Positions 20,677-29,543 are shown, counted from the stretch's first letter. The stretch: 64,000 bases of DNA from Serratia sp. Ag1 (GCF_000743355.1 NZ_JQEI01000016.1:186001-250000), one strand, 5' to 3'. Notes: generated from the sequence alone by a model not told the origin. Program-made: numbers and translations.

Positions 20677-22131
20677 ATGAAATTACATAATCCCGAATTA
20701 CTGCGCAGCCAATGTTTGATCAACGGTGAATGGTGTGATGCGCGCAGCGGCAAGCGTGAAGCGGTGATCAACCCGGCCACTGGGGCCGAATTGGCCACGG
20801 TTCCGTTGGTCAGCGCGGAAGAAACCCAACAGGCGATCGCTGCCGCACAGCAGGCGCAAATCGGCTGGAAGCAACTGACGGCCAAACAACGTTCAGCGTT
20901 GCTGCTGGCTTGGGCCGATAAAGTGATGGCGGCGCAGGAAGATCTGGCGCAACTGATGACCGCTGAACAGGGTAAATCGCTGGCTGAAGCGCGTGGTGAG
21001 GTGGCCTATGCCGCCTCGTTTATCACCTGGTTTGCTGAAGAGGCCAAACGTGTCGATGGTGCCGTACTACAGGCACCGCTGGCGTCGCAACGGCTGGTGG
21101 TGGTGAAACAGCCGATCGGCGTTTGCGCGGCGATTACCCCGTGGAACTTCCCGGCGGCGATGATCACCCGCAAGGCTGCACCGGCTCTGGCGGCGGGCTG
21201 CACCATGATCGTCAAACCGGCTGAGCAGACGCCGCTGACCGCGCTGGCGCTGGCTAAACTGGCACAGGACGCCGGGATCCCGGCAGGCGTGTTGCAGGTG
21301 ATTACTGGCGAACCTGCACAGGTTGGCAAAGTGCTGTGCGACAGCCCGGTGGTGCGCAAACTGAGCTTCACCGGTTCCACCGAAGTGGGGCGCATTCTGA
21401 TGGCGCAGTGCGCGCCGACGATCAAAAAGCTGTCGTTAGAACTGGGCGGTAACGCACCGGTTATCGTGTTCGATGATGCCAATCTGGATGCCGCTGTGGC
21501 GGGCATTATGGCGTCGAAGTTCCGCAACAGCGGCCAGACCTGCGTGTGCGCCAACCGGATCTACGTGCAGGACGGCATTTATGATCGTTTGGTGGACAAA
21601 CTGGTCGCCGCAGTGGAGCAACTGAAAGTGGGTGATGGCTCGCAGGACGGCACCACGCAGGGGCCGCTGATCGATCAGGGCGCAGTGGAGAAAGTGCAAA
21701 GCCACATTGATGATGCGCTGATCAAAGGGGCACAGATTGCTACCGGCGGGCAGCCACACGCGTTGGGCCGGACTTTCTTCCAGCCGACGGTGATCACCGG
21801 GGTGACACAGCAAATGCGTTTTGCCAAAGAAGAGACCTTCGGCCCGGTGGCACCGTTATTCCGTTTCCATGACGAAGCAGAGGCTATCGCCATGGCTAAT
21901 GATACTGAATTTGGCCTGGCGGCTTATCTGTTCACTCAGAACGCGGCACGCCAGTGGCGGGTACCGGAAGCTTTGGAGTACGGCATGGTGGGGATCAATA
22001 CCGGGTTGATTTCCAACGAAGTCGGACCATTTGGTGGCGTCAAGCAGTCTGGGCTTGGGCGTGAAGGATCGCGCTACGGCATTGAAGAATATCTGGAGCT
22101 GAAATACCTGTGTATCGATGTGAGCTGTTAA
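20677..22131 (+). CDS. gabD: Succinate-semialdehyde dehydrogenase GabD
   Basis: NAD(P)+-dependent oxidation of succinate semialdehyde to succinate. At 484 residues it fits the ALDH family: ITPWNFPAAMITRK (about 150), FTGSTEVG cofactor loop (about 228), ELGGNAPV with the general-base Glu (about 252) and GQTCVCANR with the catalytic Cys (about 288). TAAGGAG precedes the start. It is the second gene of the gabT operon. Confidence 0.94.
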   Translation: MKLHNPELLRSQCLINGEWCDARSGKREAVINPATGAELATVPLVSAEETQQAIAAAQQAQIGWKQLTAKQRSALLLAWADKVMAAQEDLAQLMTAEQGKSLAEARGEVAYAASFITWFAEEAKRVDGAVLQAPLASQRLVVVKQPIGVCAAITPWNFPAAMITRKAAPALAAGCTMIVKPAEQTPLTALALAKLAQDAGIPAGVLQVITGEPAQVGKVLCDSPVVRKLSFTGSTEVGRILMAQCAPTIKKLSLELGGNAPVIVFDDANLDAAVAGIMASKFRNSGQTCVCANRIYVQDGIYDRLVDKLVAAVEQLKVGDGSQDGTTQGPLIDQGAVEKVQSHIDDALIKGAQIATGGQPHALGRTFFQPTVITGVTQQMRFAKEETFGPVAPLFRFHDEAEAIAMANDTEFGLAAYLFTQNAARQWRVPEALEYGMVGINTGLISNEVGPFGGVKQSGLGREGSRYGIEEYLELKYLCIDVSC

Positions 22132-22189
22132 CCCCCTGGACTTCAACACTTCCCGGTGGCGTGGGCTGCCGGGATGCAAAGGATGAACT

Positions 22190-23434
22190 ATGCCTTCTGA
22201 AAACATCGCTATTTCTCCGGCGGTTGCCGCCGGGGAGCGGGTATCTGCACCCGCCAAATCACTGAGTTTCCTCGAAGGGGTCGCCATGATCGTGGGGACC
22301 AACATCGGCGCTGGCGTGCTCTCCATCGCCTACGCCTCCAGCAAGGCAGGCTATTTACCTCTGTTATTCTGGCTGGTGCTGGTCGGTTGCCTGACTACCA
22401 TCACCATGCTTTATGTGGCTGAATCGACTCTGCGTACCCGGGCGCATCTGCAACTGAGCGGGCTGGCCCGGCGTTATGTTGGCAGCTTTGGCTCCTGGCT
22501 GATGTTTGCTTCAGTCTGTGTCAACAGCGTTGGTGCACTCACCGCCTACATGACCGGCAGCGGTAAATTGCTGCAATCCCTGCTCGGTATTTCCCCGGCC
22601 CTCGGTAGCCTGCTGTTTTTTATCCCGGCGGCGCTGGTGTTGTATCTGGGCCTGAAAGCCATTGGCCGTGGCGAGAAATTTATCAGTATCGGCATGGTGG
22701 TGATGATTGCCATGCTGGTGGCCGCGACGCTGTTAAAAGAAACCACCCAAATGCGCAATCTGCTGGACGGTGACTGGCGTTTTATGGTGCCGGTGTTCAG
22801 CGTGGTGGTGTTCTGTTTTTCTGCACAATACATCGTGCCCGAGATGGCGCGTGGTTTCGCGGACAAGCCAGCACAACTGCCAAAAGCGATCATCGTCGGT
22901 ATGGCGATCACCTTCCTGTTGCTGGCAGCGGTGCCGATGTCGGTGATTGCTCTTAGCGGGCTGAATAATATTTCTGATGTTGCCACCATTTCCTGGGGCC
23001 AGGCGTTGGGGCAATGGGCCTTCTTCTCTGCCAACATCTTTGCACTGTGCGCGATGCTGACTTCTTACTGGGGATTGGGCGGCAGTTTCCTGACTAATAT
23101 CTTCGACAAGTTCCGGTTGGGGGACGATGAGCAACCTTTCCGTCGCTTTGGCGTACTGCTGCTGGTAGTGCTTCCGCCGTTTGCTTTGGCCTACAGCGGC
23201 CTGGTTTCTTTCGTTAATGCGCTGTATTTCGCTGGGGTATTCAGCGGTGTGATCCTGTCGATCATGCCGATGCTGATCTTGCGACGCGCGCGTCAATCTG
23301 GCGATCAGGCACCGCTCTGGCAGTGCAACTGGATCACTCATCCGATTCTGCAAGTGAGTATTGTACTGCTGTATATGGGCGGTGCGGTGTATGCCGTTGC
23401 TTCGCTCTTGGGCTATTTACCTGCCGGGTGGTGA
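22190..23434 (+). CDS. Hydroxy/aromatic amino acid-type permease
   Basis: A 414-residue transporter of the AAAP/HAAAP type with about eleven hydrophobic segments. The motif EGVAMIVGTNIGAGVLSIAYA at the first helix is typical of the Mtr/TyrP/SdaC-like group. Location 58 bases after gabD, before a shared terminator, suggests it imports the substrate of this operon (GABA or a related amino acid); that is inferred from context only. AAGGA precedes the ATG. Confidence 0.8.
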   Translation: MPSENIAISPAVAAGERVSAPAKSLSFLEGVAMIVGTNIGAGVLSIAYASSKAGYLPLLFWLVLVGCLTTITMLYVAESTLRTRAHLQLSGLARRYVGSFGSWLMFASVCVNSVGALTAYMTGSGKLLQSLLGISPALGSLLFFIPAALVLYLGLKAIGRGEKFISIGMVVMIAMLVAATLLKETTQMRNLLDGDWRFMVPVFSVVVFCFSAQYIVPEMARGFADKPAQLPKAIIVGMAITFLLLAAVPMSVIALSGLNNISDVATISWGQALGQWAFFSANIFALCAMLTSYWGLGGSFLTNIFDKFRLGDDEQPFRRFGVLLLVVLPPFALAYSGLVSFVNALYFAGVFSGVILSIMPMLILRRARQSGDQAPLWQCNWITHPILQVSIVLLYMGGAVYAVASLLGYLPAGW

Positions 23435-23474
23435 CGTTTTCCTGAAAGTGATGTTGTGTTTCTCAGTGTGAGAA

Positions 23475-23498
23475 CGGCGGCGCTGTGGCCGCCGATTT

Positions 23499-23500
<2 letters not shown>
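23475..23500 (+). terminator. Terminator of the gabTD-permease operon
   Basis: A 7-bp perfect stem (CGGCGGC / GCCGCCG) with a 6-base loop followed by ATTTTT. Its T-run ends at the stop codon of convergent yfcF. Confidence 0.88.
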
Positions 23501-24227
<727 letters not shown>

Positions 24228-24246
24228 TTAGGTTGGTTAATGAAGG

Positions 24247-24900
24247 CTAGGAATCACTGACTAGCACGATGCCTAGCCGATCGATTAAACCGACAATCTG
24301 CTGGCTATCCAGTTGCGCGCCTTCCAGGTCAACCTGACGGAGATCCAGTTCACCCAGCTCGGAACCAGTAAGATCGCAATGATTGAACGTGGCGGACCGC
24401 CAGTCGAAATGGTTGAATTCACCGCCGGAAAGGTCTGATCCGATAAAGCTGGCACCGAGCACGTTGGCACCGTTCCAGCGGTTTTCCCACAGTTCACATT
24501 TTTCCAGCACCACCTTGGAGAAGTTGGTGTAACTCAGATTGCTTTTGGTGATAAAAGCGCTGCAAAAGTAGCTGCGTTGCGAAATCATGTTCATAAAGTT
24601 GGCACCGCGAAAATCGGCCCCTTGTACTTTGCACTCGCGGATCTCCAAGCCTAACGCGCTGGTATTCCTGAAATCCGCCAGGGAGAGATCGCAGCTTTTG
24701 AAGCTGGCATCTTTCAGCACTGCCCGGTTGAAGGAGCAACCGAGTTGGGTAGCTTCGTCATAGAACAGGCAGCCGACAAACTGGGTATCCGTCAGATCGG
24801 CACCGGAGAAATCACAGTTAAGGAACTTGCCATTGGTGATGGTCGCACCGCGAAATCGATCGCGTTCGATCCGCGTGGATTGCAGGACTATCGGTTGCAT
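24247..24900 (-). CDS. qnr: Qnr-family pentapeptide repeat protein
   Basis: A 217-residue right-handed beta-helix protein built of A(D/N)LXX-type pentapeptides, very similar to QnrB and the chromosomal Qnr proteins of Serratia. Shared blocks include NCDFSGADL, DASFKSCDLS, GADFRGANFMNMI and FSKVVLEKCELWENRW. Qnr proteins mimic DNA and shield gyrase and topoisomerase IV from quinolones. A LexA box lies 8 bases before the ATG, so it should be SOS-inducible. No mobile element flanks it, consistent with a native chromosomal allele. Confidence 0.93.
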   Translation of the reverse strand: MQPIVLQSTRIERDRFRGATITNGKFLNCDFSGADLTDTQFVGCLFYDEATQLGCSFNRAVLKDASFKSCDLSLADFRNTSALGLEIRECKVQGADFRGANFMNMISQRSYFCSAFITKSNLSYTNFSKVVLEKCELWENRWNGANVLGASFIGSDLSGGEFNHFDWRSATFNHCDLTGSELGELDLRQVDLEGAQLDSQQIVGLIDRLGIVLVSDS

Positions 24901-24908
24901 TTTATCAC

Positions 24909-24924
24909 CTGTTTTTTTATACAG
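24909..24924. promoter_or_regulatory. LexA (SOS) box upstream of qnr
   Basis: Read on the minus strand the site is CTGTATAAAAAAACAG, matching the LexA consensus CTGT-N8-ACAG exactly and equal to the operator described for qnrB. It lies 8 bases before the qnr start codon. Confidence 0.92.
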
Positions 24925-25044
24925 TTTTTAGGATAGTACCTGAGGTGGGTGATGAAAGGAAATAACTTCCTTTCTCTGCAATCATCCCGCTGTAATTTGA
25001 AATACTTCGGATATCCCTTGCAGTGCAAGCGCTTATAAATCATG

Positions 25045-25063
25045 ATTGAAACGTTGTTTCACT
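25045..25063. promoter_or_regulatory. KdgR-like operator before the MATE gene
   Basis: ATTGAAACGTTGTTTCACT matches the KdgR consensus (AATRAAAYRNYRTTTYATT) at 17 of 19 positions and contains the perfect arms TGAAAC / GTTTCA around three bases. A TATAAA -10-like hexamer lies just upstream (25034-25039), so a bound repressor would cover the transcription start. Confidence 0.65.
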
Positions 25064-25082
25064 TCTACTCTTCAGGCCAATT

Positions 25083-26543
25083 TTGAACTTACACGCGGCA
25101 CTGCGCCAGAGCGTGACCCATACGCGCTGGTATGCCAAACGAAAAAGCTATCGGGTGCTCTTCTGGCGTGAGATTACCCCGTTGGCTCTGCCGATCTTTT
25201 TAGAAAATACCTGCGTATTGCTGATGGGGGTGCTGAGTACCTTCCTGGTCAGTTGGCTCGGTAAAGAGTCGATGGCGGGGGTTGGCCTGGCAGACAGCTT
25301 CAACATGGTGGTGATGGCCTTTTTCGCCGCAGTCGATCTGGGGACCACGGTGGTGGTGGCCTTTAGCCTCGGTACGCGAGATCGCAAGCGGGCAAGGGCT
25401 GCGGCGCGCCAGTCGTTGGTGTTGATGACCGCAGTGGCGTTATTACTGGCGGTAGCGATCCACCTGGCGGGTGAGCATATTATTAATGTGATTGCCGGTG
25501 CCGCCACGCCCGAGGTTAAAGCGCTAGCGCTTTCCTATCTGCAAACCACGGTGTGGAGCTACCCGGCGGCGGCGATTGCGCTGATTGGCAGCGGGGCGCT
25601 GCGTGGGGCGGGGAATACCAAGATCCCGCTGCTGATTAATGTCGGTATGAATATCCTCAATATTCTGATCAGCAGTACGCTGATTTATGGCCTGTTTAGC
25701 TGGAATGGGCTGGGCTTTGTCGGTGCGGGTCTGGGGCTGACCATTTCCCGCTATCTCGGCGCTATCGGCATTATTTATGTGTTGATGATTGGCCTGAACC
25801 CGGCACTGCGTATTTCATTGAAGAGTTATTTCACCCCGCTGAACAGCAATATCCTGCGTGATGTGCTGGGGATTGGTATCCCCGCCAGTATCGAGTCGGT
25901 GCTGTTCAACTGTGGAAAGTTGCTGACGCAGATGTTTGTTGCCGGTATGGGGACCAACGTGATCGCCGGTAACTTTATTGCCTTTTCTATTGCCGGGCTG
26001 ATTAACCTGCCGGGGAGCGCTTTGGGCTCGGCGTCGACCATTATTGTCGGCAAGCGTCTGGGTAAAGGGCAAATAGCTCAGGCCGAGAAGCAACTGCGCT
26101 ATGTCTTCTGGCTGGCAACCATCGGCTTGACGATGCTAGCCTGGGGAACCGCGCCGTTCGCCGGGCTGTTTGCCTCTTTATATACCCAGGAAGAGGATGT
26201 TAAAGAGGTAGTGAAAATCTTGATCTGGCTGAACGCGGCGTTTATGCCGATCTGGGCGGCGTCTTGGGTGCTGCCCGCCGGGTTGAAAGGTGCGCGTGAT
26301 GCCCGTTTTACCATGTGGGTCTCAATGTTAGGCATGTGGGGTTGCCGCGTGGTGGCCGGTTATACCTTGGGCGTGCTGCTAGGGATGGGGGTGATCGGGG
26401 TGTGGCTGGGGATGTTCAGTGATTGGGCGGTACGCGGAGCGTTCTTCTATTGGCGTATGGCCAGCGGGCACTGGCTGTGGAAGTATCCGCGTATCAAGAA
26501 AACCCCACTGGCCATAACCGAGCATAAAAAACTGGCTGAGTAA
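25083..26543 (+). CDS. MATE-family efflux transporter
   Basis: A 486-residue multidrug and toxic compound extrusion protein with about twelve hydrophobic helices in two related halves; it resembles YeeO/EmmdR-type exporters. The N-terminal ~30 residues are hydrophilic and basic. The start is a TTG (25083) about 8 bases after AGG; no in-frame ATG is available near it. A 14-codon reading frame (25042-25086) ends in a TGA overlapping that TTG. It is divergent from qnr, and a KdgR-like box precedes it. Confidence 0.85.
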   Translation: MNLHAALRQSVTHTRWYAKRKSYRVLFWREITPLALPIFLENTCVLLMGVLSTFLVSWLGKESMAGVGLADSFNMVVMAFFAAVDLGTTVVVAFSLGTRDRKRARAAARQSLVLMTAVALLLAVAIHLAGEHIINVIAGAATPEVKALALSYLQTTVWSYPAAAIALIGSGALRGAGNTKIPLLINVGMNILNILISSTLIYGLFSWNGLGFVGAGLGLTISRYLGAIGIIYVLMIGLNPALRISLKSYFTPLNSNILRDVLGIGIPASIESVLFNCGKLLTQMFVAGMGTNVIAGNFIAFSIAGLINLPGSALGSASTIIVGKRLGKGQIAQAEKQLRYVFWLATIGLTMLAWGTAPFAGLFASLYTQEEDVKEVVKILIWLNAAFMPIWAASWVLPAGLKGARDARFTMWVSMLGMWGCRVVAGYTLGVLLGMGVIGVWLGMFSDWAVRGAFFYWRMASGHWLWKYPRIKKTPLAITEHKKLAE

Positions 26544-26554
26544 TCAAACTGTTC

Positions 26555-26581
26555 TAATGCAGGTGAATCACACCTGCATTA
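26555..26581. terminator. Hairpin between convergent MATE and DUF2913-like genes
   Basis: A perfect 11-bp stem (TAATGCAGGTG / CACCTGCATTA) with a 5-base loop sits between two convergent genes. T-runs are weak on both sides, so it is a probable bidirectional terminator of moderate strength. Confidence 0.65.
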
Positions 26582-26588
26582 AAGAGAC

Positions 26589-27209
26589 CTAGGCCACTTC
26601 CGGGATTTGCTCGTCGATGCTGACAAACAGGCGTGCATAGGGGGTTTCGCCGAGCACCTGAAAAACGTGGAATTTCTGCTCCAGCAGTAAGATGCCAAAA
26701 ACTTGTAAATCACCCAGCACCCTGACCTCCAGCGGTGCCAGTTGTGAACCCTGTTTACAGAAAACCTCGTCAAGATGGTTCATTTCGAGCATCAACGCGT
26801 TGATGCCATTCACTCGGGCAGGCACTTCGCCCGTTCTCCACTCTTCTGGCGTCAGGACGTAGTAGCGCCAGCCTGCATTTTTCAGAGCTTCGATAATATA
26901 GGTCAGCCGGTGTAAATCGGGCTGCTGATTGATCGGGTCCACCCAGGAAAAATACAAATACTGTATGCGTTCATAGAGCCTGCTGTGCATACCTAATTGA
27001 CGGCCACGGGCGATCAGCCAGGCTATTTCGGGAGCAACTTGTTTGGTAAAGCGTTTTTGTTTTTGTGCCGTGAGCAGCCAGCGCAGCAAAAACAAATGCC
27101 CGTCTAAAAAAGAGGTCACCTTCCCATCCTGTTCCGCCAGCTTCATCGCGATCTGAGCACAAAAAGCAAAATGGGCTAATTCCCTGTTTTTATTATCGAT
27201 ATCAGTCAT
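26589..27209 (-). CDS. Hypothetical protein, DUF2913-like
   Basis: A 206-residue soluble protein without signal peptide or membrane helices. Features include QKQKRFTKQVAPEIAWLIARGRQLGMHSRLYERIQYLY and a C-terminal beta-rich region. It resembles DUF2913 proteins of Serratia and Vibrio as I recall them, but no function is known and I cannot confirm the family without a profile search. It is convergent with the MATE gene and precedes the sugar transporter on the same strand, with a hairpin between. Evidence for coding is length, ATG start and typical codon use. Confidence 0.6.
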   Translation of the reverse strand: MTDIDNKNRELAHFAFCAQIAMKLAEQDGKVTSFLDGHLFLLRWLLTAQKQKRFTKQVAPEIAWLIARGRQLGMHSRLYERIQYLYFSWVDPINQQPDLHRLTYIIEALKNAGWRYYVLTPEEWRTGEVPARVNGINALMLEMNHLDEVFCKQGSQLAPLEVRVLGDLQVFGILLLEQKFHVFQVLGETPYARLFVSIDEQIPEVA

Positions 27210-27278
27210 GGCAAATACCGTAGAAGAACTAACTAGATTTGGGATTGATCCCTAACCTCTGGTTTTTATTGGGGAAAG

Positions 27279-27310
27279 TTTTCGGGAAGCCACATTGTGC
27301 TTCCCGAAAA
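27279..27310 (-). terminator. Hairpin downstream of the GPH transporter
   Basis: A perfect 12-bp stem (TTTTCGGGAAGC / GCTTCCCGAAAA) with an 8-base loop lies 5 bases past the stop codon of the transporter. A-tract before and T-tract after make it usable in both directions. Confidence 0.8.
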
Positions 27311-27315
27311 AGTGA

Positions 27316-28842
27316 TTATTTCTGTGCCGTTAATTCGGTCAGTTTTTCCTGCGGTACTTTTTGCCCCAACGGGTTATTGCCCCAGCATTGTTCATACTTC
27401 CAGCCGGTCAACTCTTCGATAATGGCTCGGTGAGCCGGAGAGATATCCGCCATGGCTCCCCCGGCTTTAATCCGCGCAATCTCTTCCAGCAGCACCATGT
27501 GGCTCTTTCTGTCCAGCTTCATTTGCGTGGTGTAGAAAATCGCGACCAGTGCCAGTGCGATTACGCCAATTGCGAAGACCCCGACAATCGCCTGCACCGC
27601 CGTTTCTGGCTGTACTGGCTGCCCAGAGACAAAGCCAAACTTGCTGAGCGTCCAGCCCATGGCGAACACGATGATAGAACGCACCATTTTCCCGGCGAAT
27701 GTCATTGCGCCAGCATACAGCCCTTCACGGCGACGCCCGGTAAGGACTTCATCCACGTCAGCCAGGAAGGTATAAACGGTCCAAGGGATGTAGTAGATCC
27801 CCCCGGTGCTCAGGCCAAAAACGGCAGTAATGGCAAACAGGACGATCACCGTGGCGGTATCGGACCAACCGGTAAAGTAGAGCGCTGCGTAAGCAATAAC
27901 GCTGACAATGACCACCTGCAAGGCAATGCGGAATGGCCGGGCAAAGCCCATTTTCACGCAGATACCAATAAAGAAGGCGGTTGAGACCAGTTGCATGACC
28001 GAACTGAAGCTATTGAGTTGTGAAACCAGCACGGCACTTTGGCGCAGGCCGAAGATGATGAAATAGGTAAATGAAGAAGCAAACAGCCATTCCGCGCCGA
28101 AGCCAAACAGATACATGCCCAAATGCTTGCGGAAAATACGCAAACGGAAGGTGGAGATCATATCAATACACAGCTTTTTCAGCGCTTGCCCCAGGCTGCT
28201 GGTGGTCTCTTTTACCACTTCACTGGCCGGGCGCTCCCATGAGGAGACATACAGGGCAATCATGGCAACACACATGATTGCACCGTAGGCGATACCGGTA
28301 TAAAGGAACGGCGTTGGGGAGTCTTTACCGTAGATGGCGATAAACTGGCCAGGAATAAAAGCGGCCATAAAGTTAGCGATTTTACCAAAGATAGCTTTTG
28401 AGCCGGTCAGCTTGGAGCGCTTGGCAAAATCGGTGGTCATTTCTGTTGCCAGGGTTTCGTAAGGCACCATGATTGAGGTGTAGATTAATTCAAACAGGGC
28501 GTAGGTGAGTAAGTAGTACCAGAAGCCAAACCCGCTCATCCACAGCAACGGATAGAACAGCACCAGCGGGATCCCGATGAGGATAAAGAACCGGCGGCGA
28601 CCAAACAGCCGGCCAAGCCGCGTATTGTAAAAGTTATCCGTAATGTAGCCCATGATCGGGTTACTGATGGCATCAAGAATGCTGGCCAGCGAGAAGATAG
28701 CTGCGGCTTCTACGACAGAAAGGCCACAAAAGGTCGTATAGAAGTACATTAACCAGGCACCGCTGATCGCTAATGCTCCGCTTCCCAATAAGTTCGCACT
28801 GCCGTATGCGACCGTATGCCTGACTGTTATCTGCTTTTCCAT
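27316..28842 (-). CDS. GPH-family glycoside:cation symporter (TogT/RhiT-like)
   Basis: A 508-residue transporter of the glycoside-pentoside-hexuronide family with about twelve helices. The early motifs AYGSANLLGSGALA and DNFYNTRLGRLFGRRR are typical. A hydrophilic C-terminal extension containing GWKYEQCWGNNPLG recalls oligogalacturonide/rhamnogalacturonide carriers. Two KdgR-like operators directly upstream support a pectin-derived substrate. The start at 28842 has GGCGGA before it; an alternative start 42 bases upstream would lie inside the operator. The exact sugar is inference. Confidence 0.8.
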   Translation of the reverse strand: MEKQITVRHTVAYGSANLLGSGALAISGAWLMYFYTTFCGLSVVEAAAIFSLASILDAISNPIMGYITDNFYNTRLGRLFGRRRFFILIGIPLVLFYPLLWMSGFGFWYYLLTYALFELIYTSIMVPYETLATEMTTDFAKRSKLTGSKAIFGKIANFMAAFIPGQFIAIYGKDSPTPFLYTGIAYGAIMCVAMIALYVSSWERPASEVVKETTSSLGQALKKLCIDMISTFRLRIFRKHLGMYLFGFGAEWLFASSFTYFIIFGLRQSAVLVSQLNSFSSVMQLVSTAFFIGICVKMGFARPFRIALQVVIVSVIAYAALYFTGWSDTATVIVLFAITAVFGLSTGGIYYIPWTVYTFLADVDEVLTGRRREGLYAGAMTFAGKMVRSIIVFAMGWTLSKFGFVSGQPVQPETAVQAIVGVFAIGVIALALVAIFYTTQMKLDRKSHMVLLEEIARIKAGGAMADISPAHRAIIEELTGWKYEQCWGNNPLGQKVPQEKLTELTAQK

Positions 28843-28854
28843 GTATCCGCCGTA

Positions 28855-28873
28855 TATAAAACACTGTTTCAAT
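28855..28873. promoter_or_regulatory. KdgR-like operator 1 of the GPH transporter
   Basis: TATAAAACACTGTTTCAAT matches AATRAAAYRNYRTTTYATT at 17 of 19 positions. It lies 12 bases before the start codon, so repressor binding would block transcription through the leader. Confidence 0.65.
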
Positions 28874-28876
28874 TTA

Positions 28877-28895
28877 TATGACACGTTGTTTCTTT
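28877..28895. promoter_or_regulatory. KdgR-like operator 2 of the GPH transporter
   Basis: TATGACACGTTGTTTCTTT matches the KdgR consensus at 16 of 19 positions. Its centre is 22 bases, about two helical turns, from operator 1, which would place two dimers on the same DNA face. Confidence 0.55.
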
Positions 28896-29093
28896 ATATT
28901 ACTGTTGGGGGGTGAGAAACGAGATGGAGATCACACAACAACGTTTTGCGCAGAAAGGGTACAGGTTGGAGAATTTTGCTATCTGAGTGTATTATTTTTG
29001 TTAAATTGATTTAAAATCAATTAATTGAGATTTTTTGCTCAACTTGAGAAAAAATGTGTTCGGTGAGCCGAATTGGCGAAATCGCATTTTTTT

Positions 29094-29109
29094 TGTGATT
29101 TTTGTCACA
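29094..29109. promoter_or_regulatory. CRP site 1 (perfect palindrome)
   Basis: TGTGATTTTTGTCACA has the exact TGTGA-N6-TCACA arrangement, with symmetric T- and A-tracts on the outside. It lies between the divergent GPH transporter and a small plus-strand ORF and could serve either. Confidence 0.8.
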
Positions 29110-29115
29110 AAAATA

Positions 29116-29144
29116 TTGAAATGGTGTTTTGAAAAGAGTAAATT
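29116..29144 (+). promoter_or_regulatory. Candidate promoter of the 32-codon ORF
   Basis: TTGAAA (29116-29121) and TAAATT (29139-29144) are separated by 17 bases. Transcription would start near 29151, within CRP site 2 and some 50 bases before the small ORF. CRP site 1 would be centred near -49.5, an unusual position for class I or II activation, so the assignment is tentative. Confidence 0.4.
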
Positions 29145-29150
29145 CAGTTT

Positions 29151-29166
29151 TGTGACATGGGTCACA
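29151..29166. promoter_or_regulatory. CRP site 2 (perfect palindrome)
   Basis: TGTGACATGGGTCACA is a second exact TGTGA-N6-TCACA site, centred 57 bases from site 1 and 42 bases before the small ORF's start codon. Confidence 0.8.
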
Positions 29167-29200
29167 CTAAAAAACACCAAGAACCAATGAGGAAACGACC

Positions 29201-29299
29201 ATGAAAACCATGCTGGCTATCTCTAAATTTTTTGAAAAACTCGACGAAGCTTACTCTGATTTGTGCAAGCGGATTGGCTCAATTGTATTACCTTTCTGA
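29201..29299 (+). CDS. Putative 32-residue small protein
   Basis: An ATG preceded by TGAGGA at an 8-base spacing opens a 33-codon frame beginning MKTMLAISKFFEKLDEA and ending SIVLPF-stop. It is amphipathic, with alternating charged (K, E, D) and bulky hydrophobic positions and one Cys, and has no clear signal peptide. I do not recognise it. Two perfect CRP sites lie just upstream. Coding is supported by the ribosome-binding site and regulatory context only; the transcript could also act as a small RNA. Confidence 0.55.
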   Translation: MKTMLAISKFFEKLDEAYSDLCKRIGSIVLPF

Positions 29300-29543
29300 T
29301 CTAAGCCATCCAAGGCCTTACCCGCTAAGAACATAGGCGCTTACTCTATCCTCGCCATAAGTAGGATAGGATTACGGCAATCTGACGTTGATCATCGGAT
29401 GGTGAGTTGTCATTAATCACGTCGTTTGCCATAGCGCCTGCTCTATTTCTTTTACACTCCTCGCAACCTCATCCTTCAGATTTTAATCTGAAAAACGGCC
29501 TGATATTTTTCACCTCACCCGATATCACCACGGTATTTATCGT
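29300..29543. other. Gene-free interval between small ORF and recombinase 1
   Basis: No convincing ORF, promoter or terminator is visible. A short AT-rich inverted repeat (CAGATT / AATCTG, near 29477) is the only structure. No inverted repeats resembling those of the fim-like switch were found here. Confidence 0.5.

Noticed and set aside
24247-24900. Recently acquired mobile qnr cassette
   Set aside because: No insertion sequence, integron site or direct repeat flanks it; neighbours are ordinary chromosomal genes.
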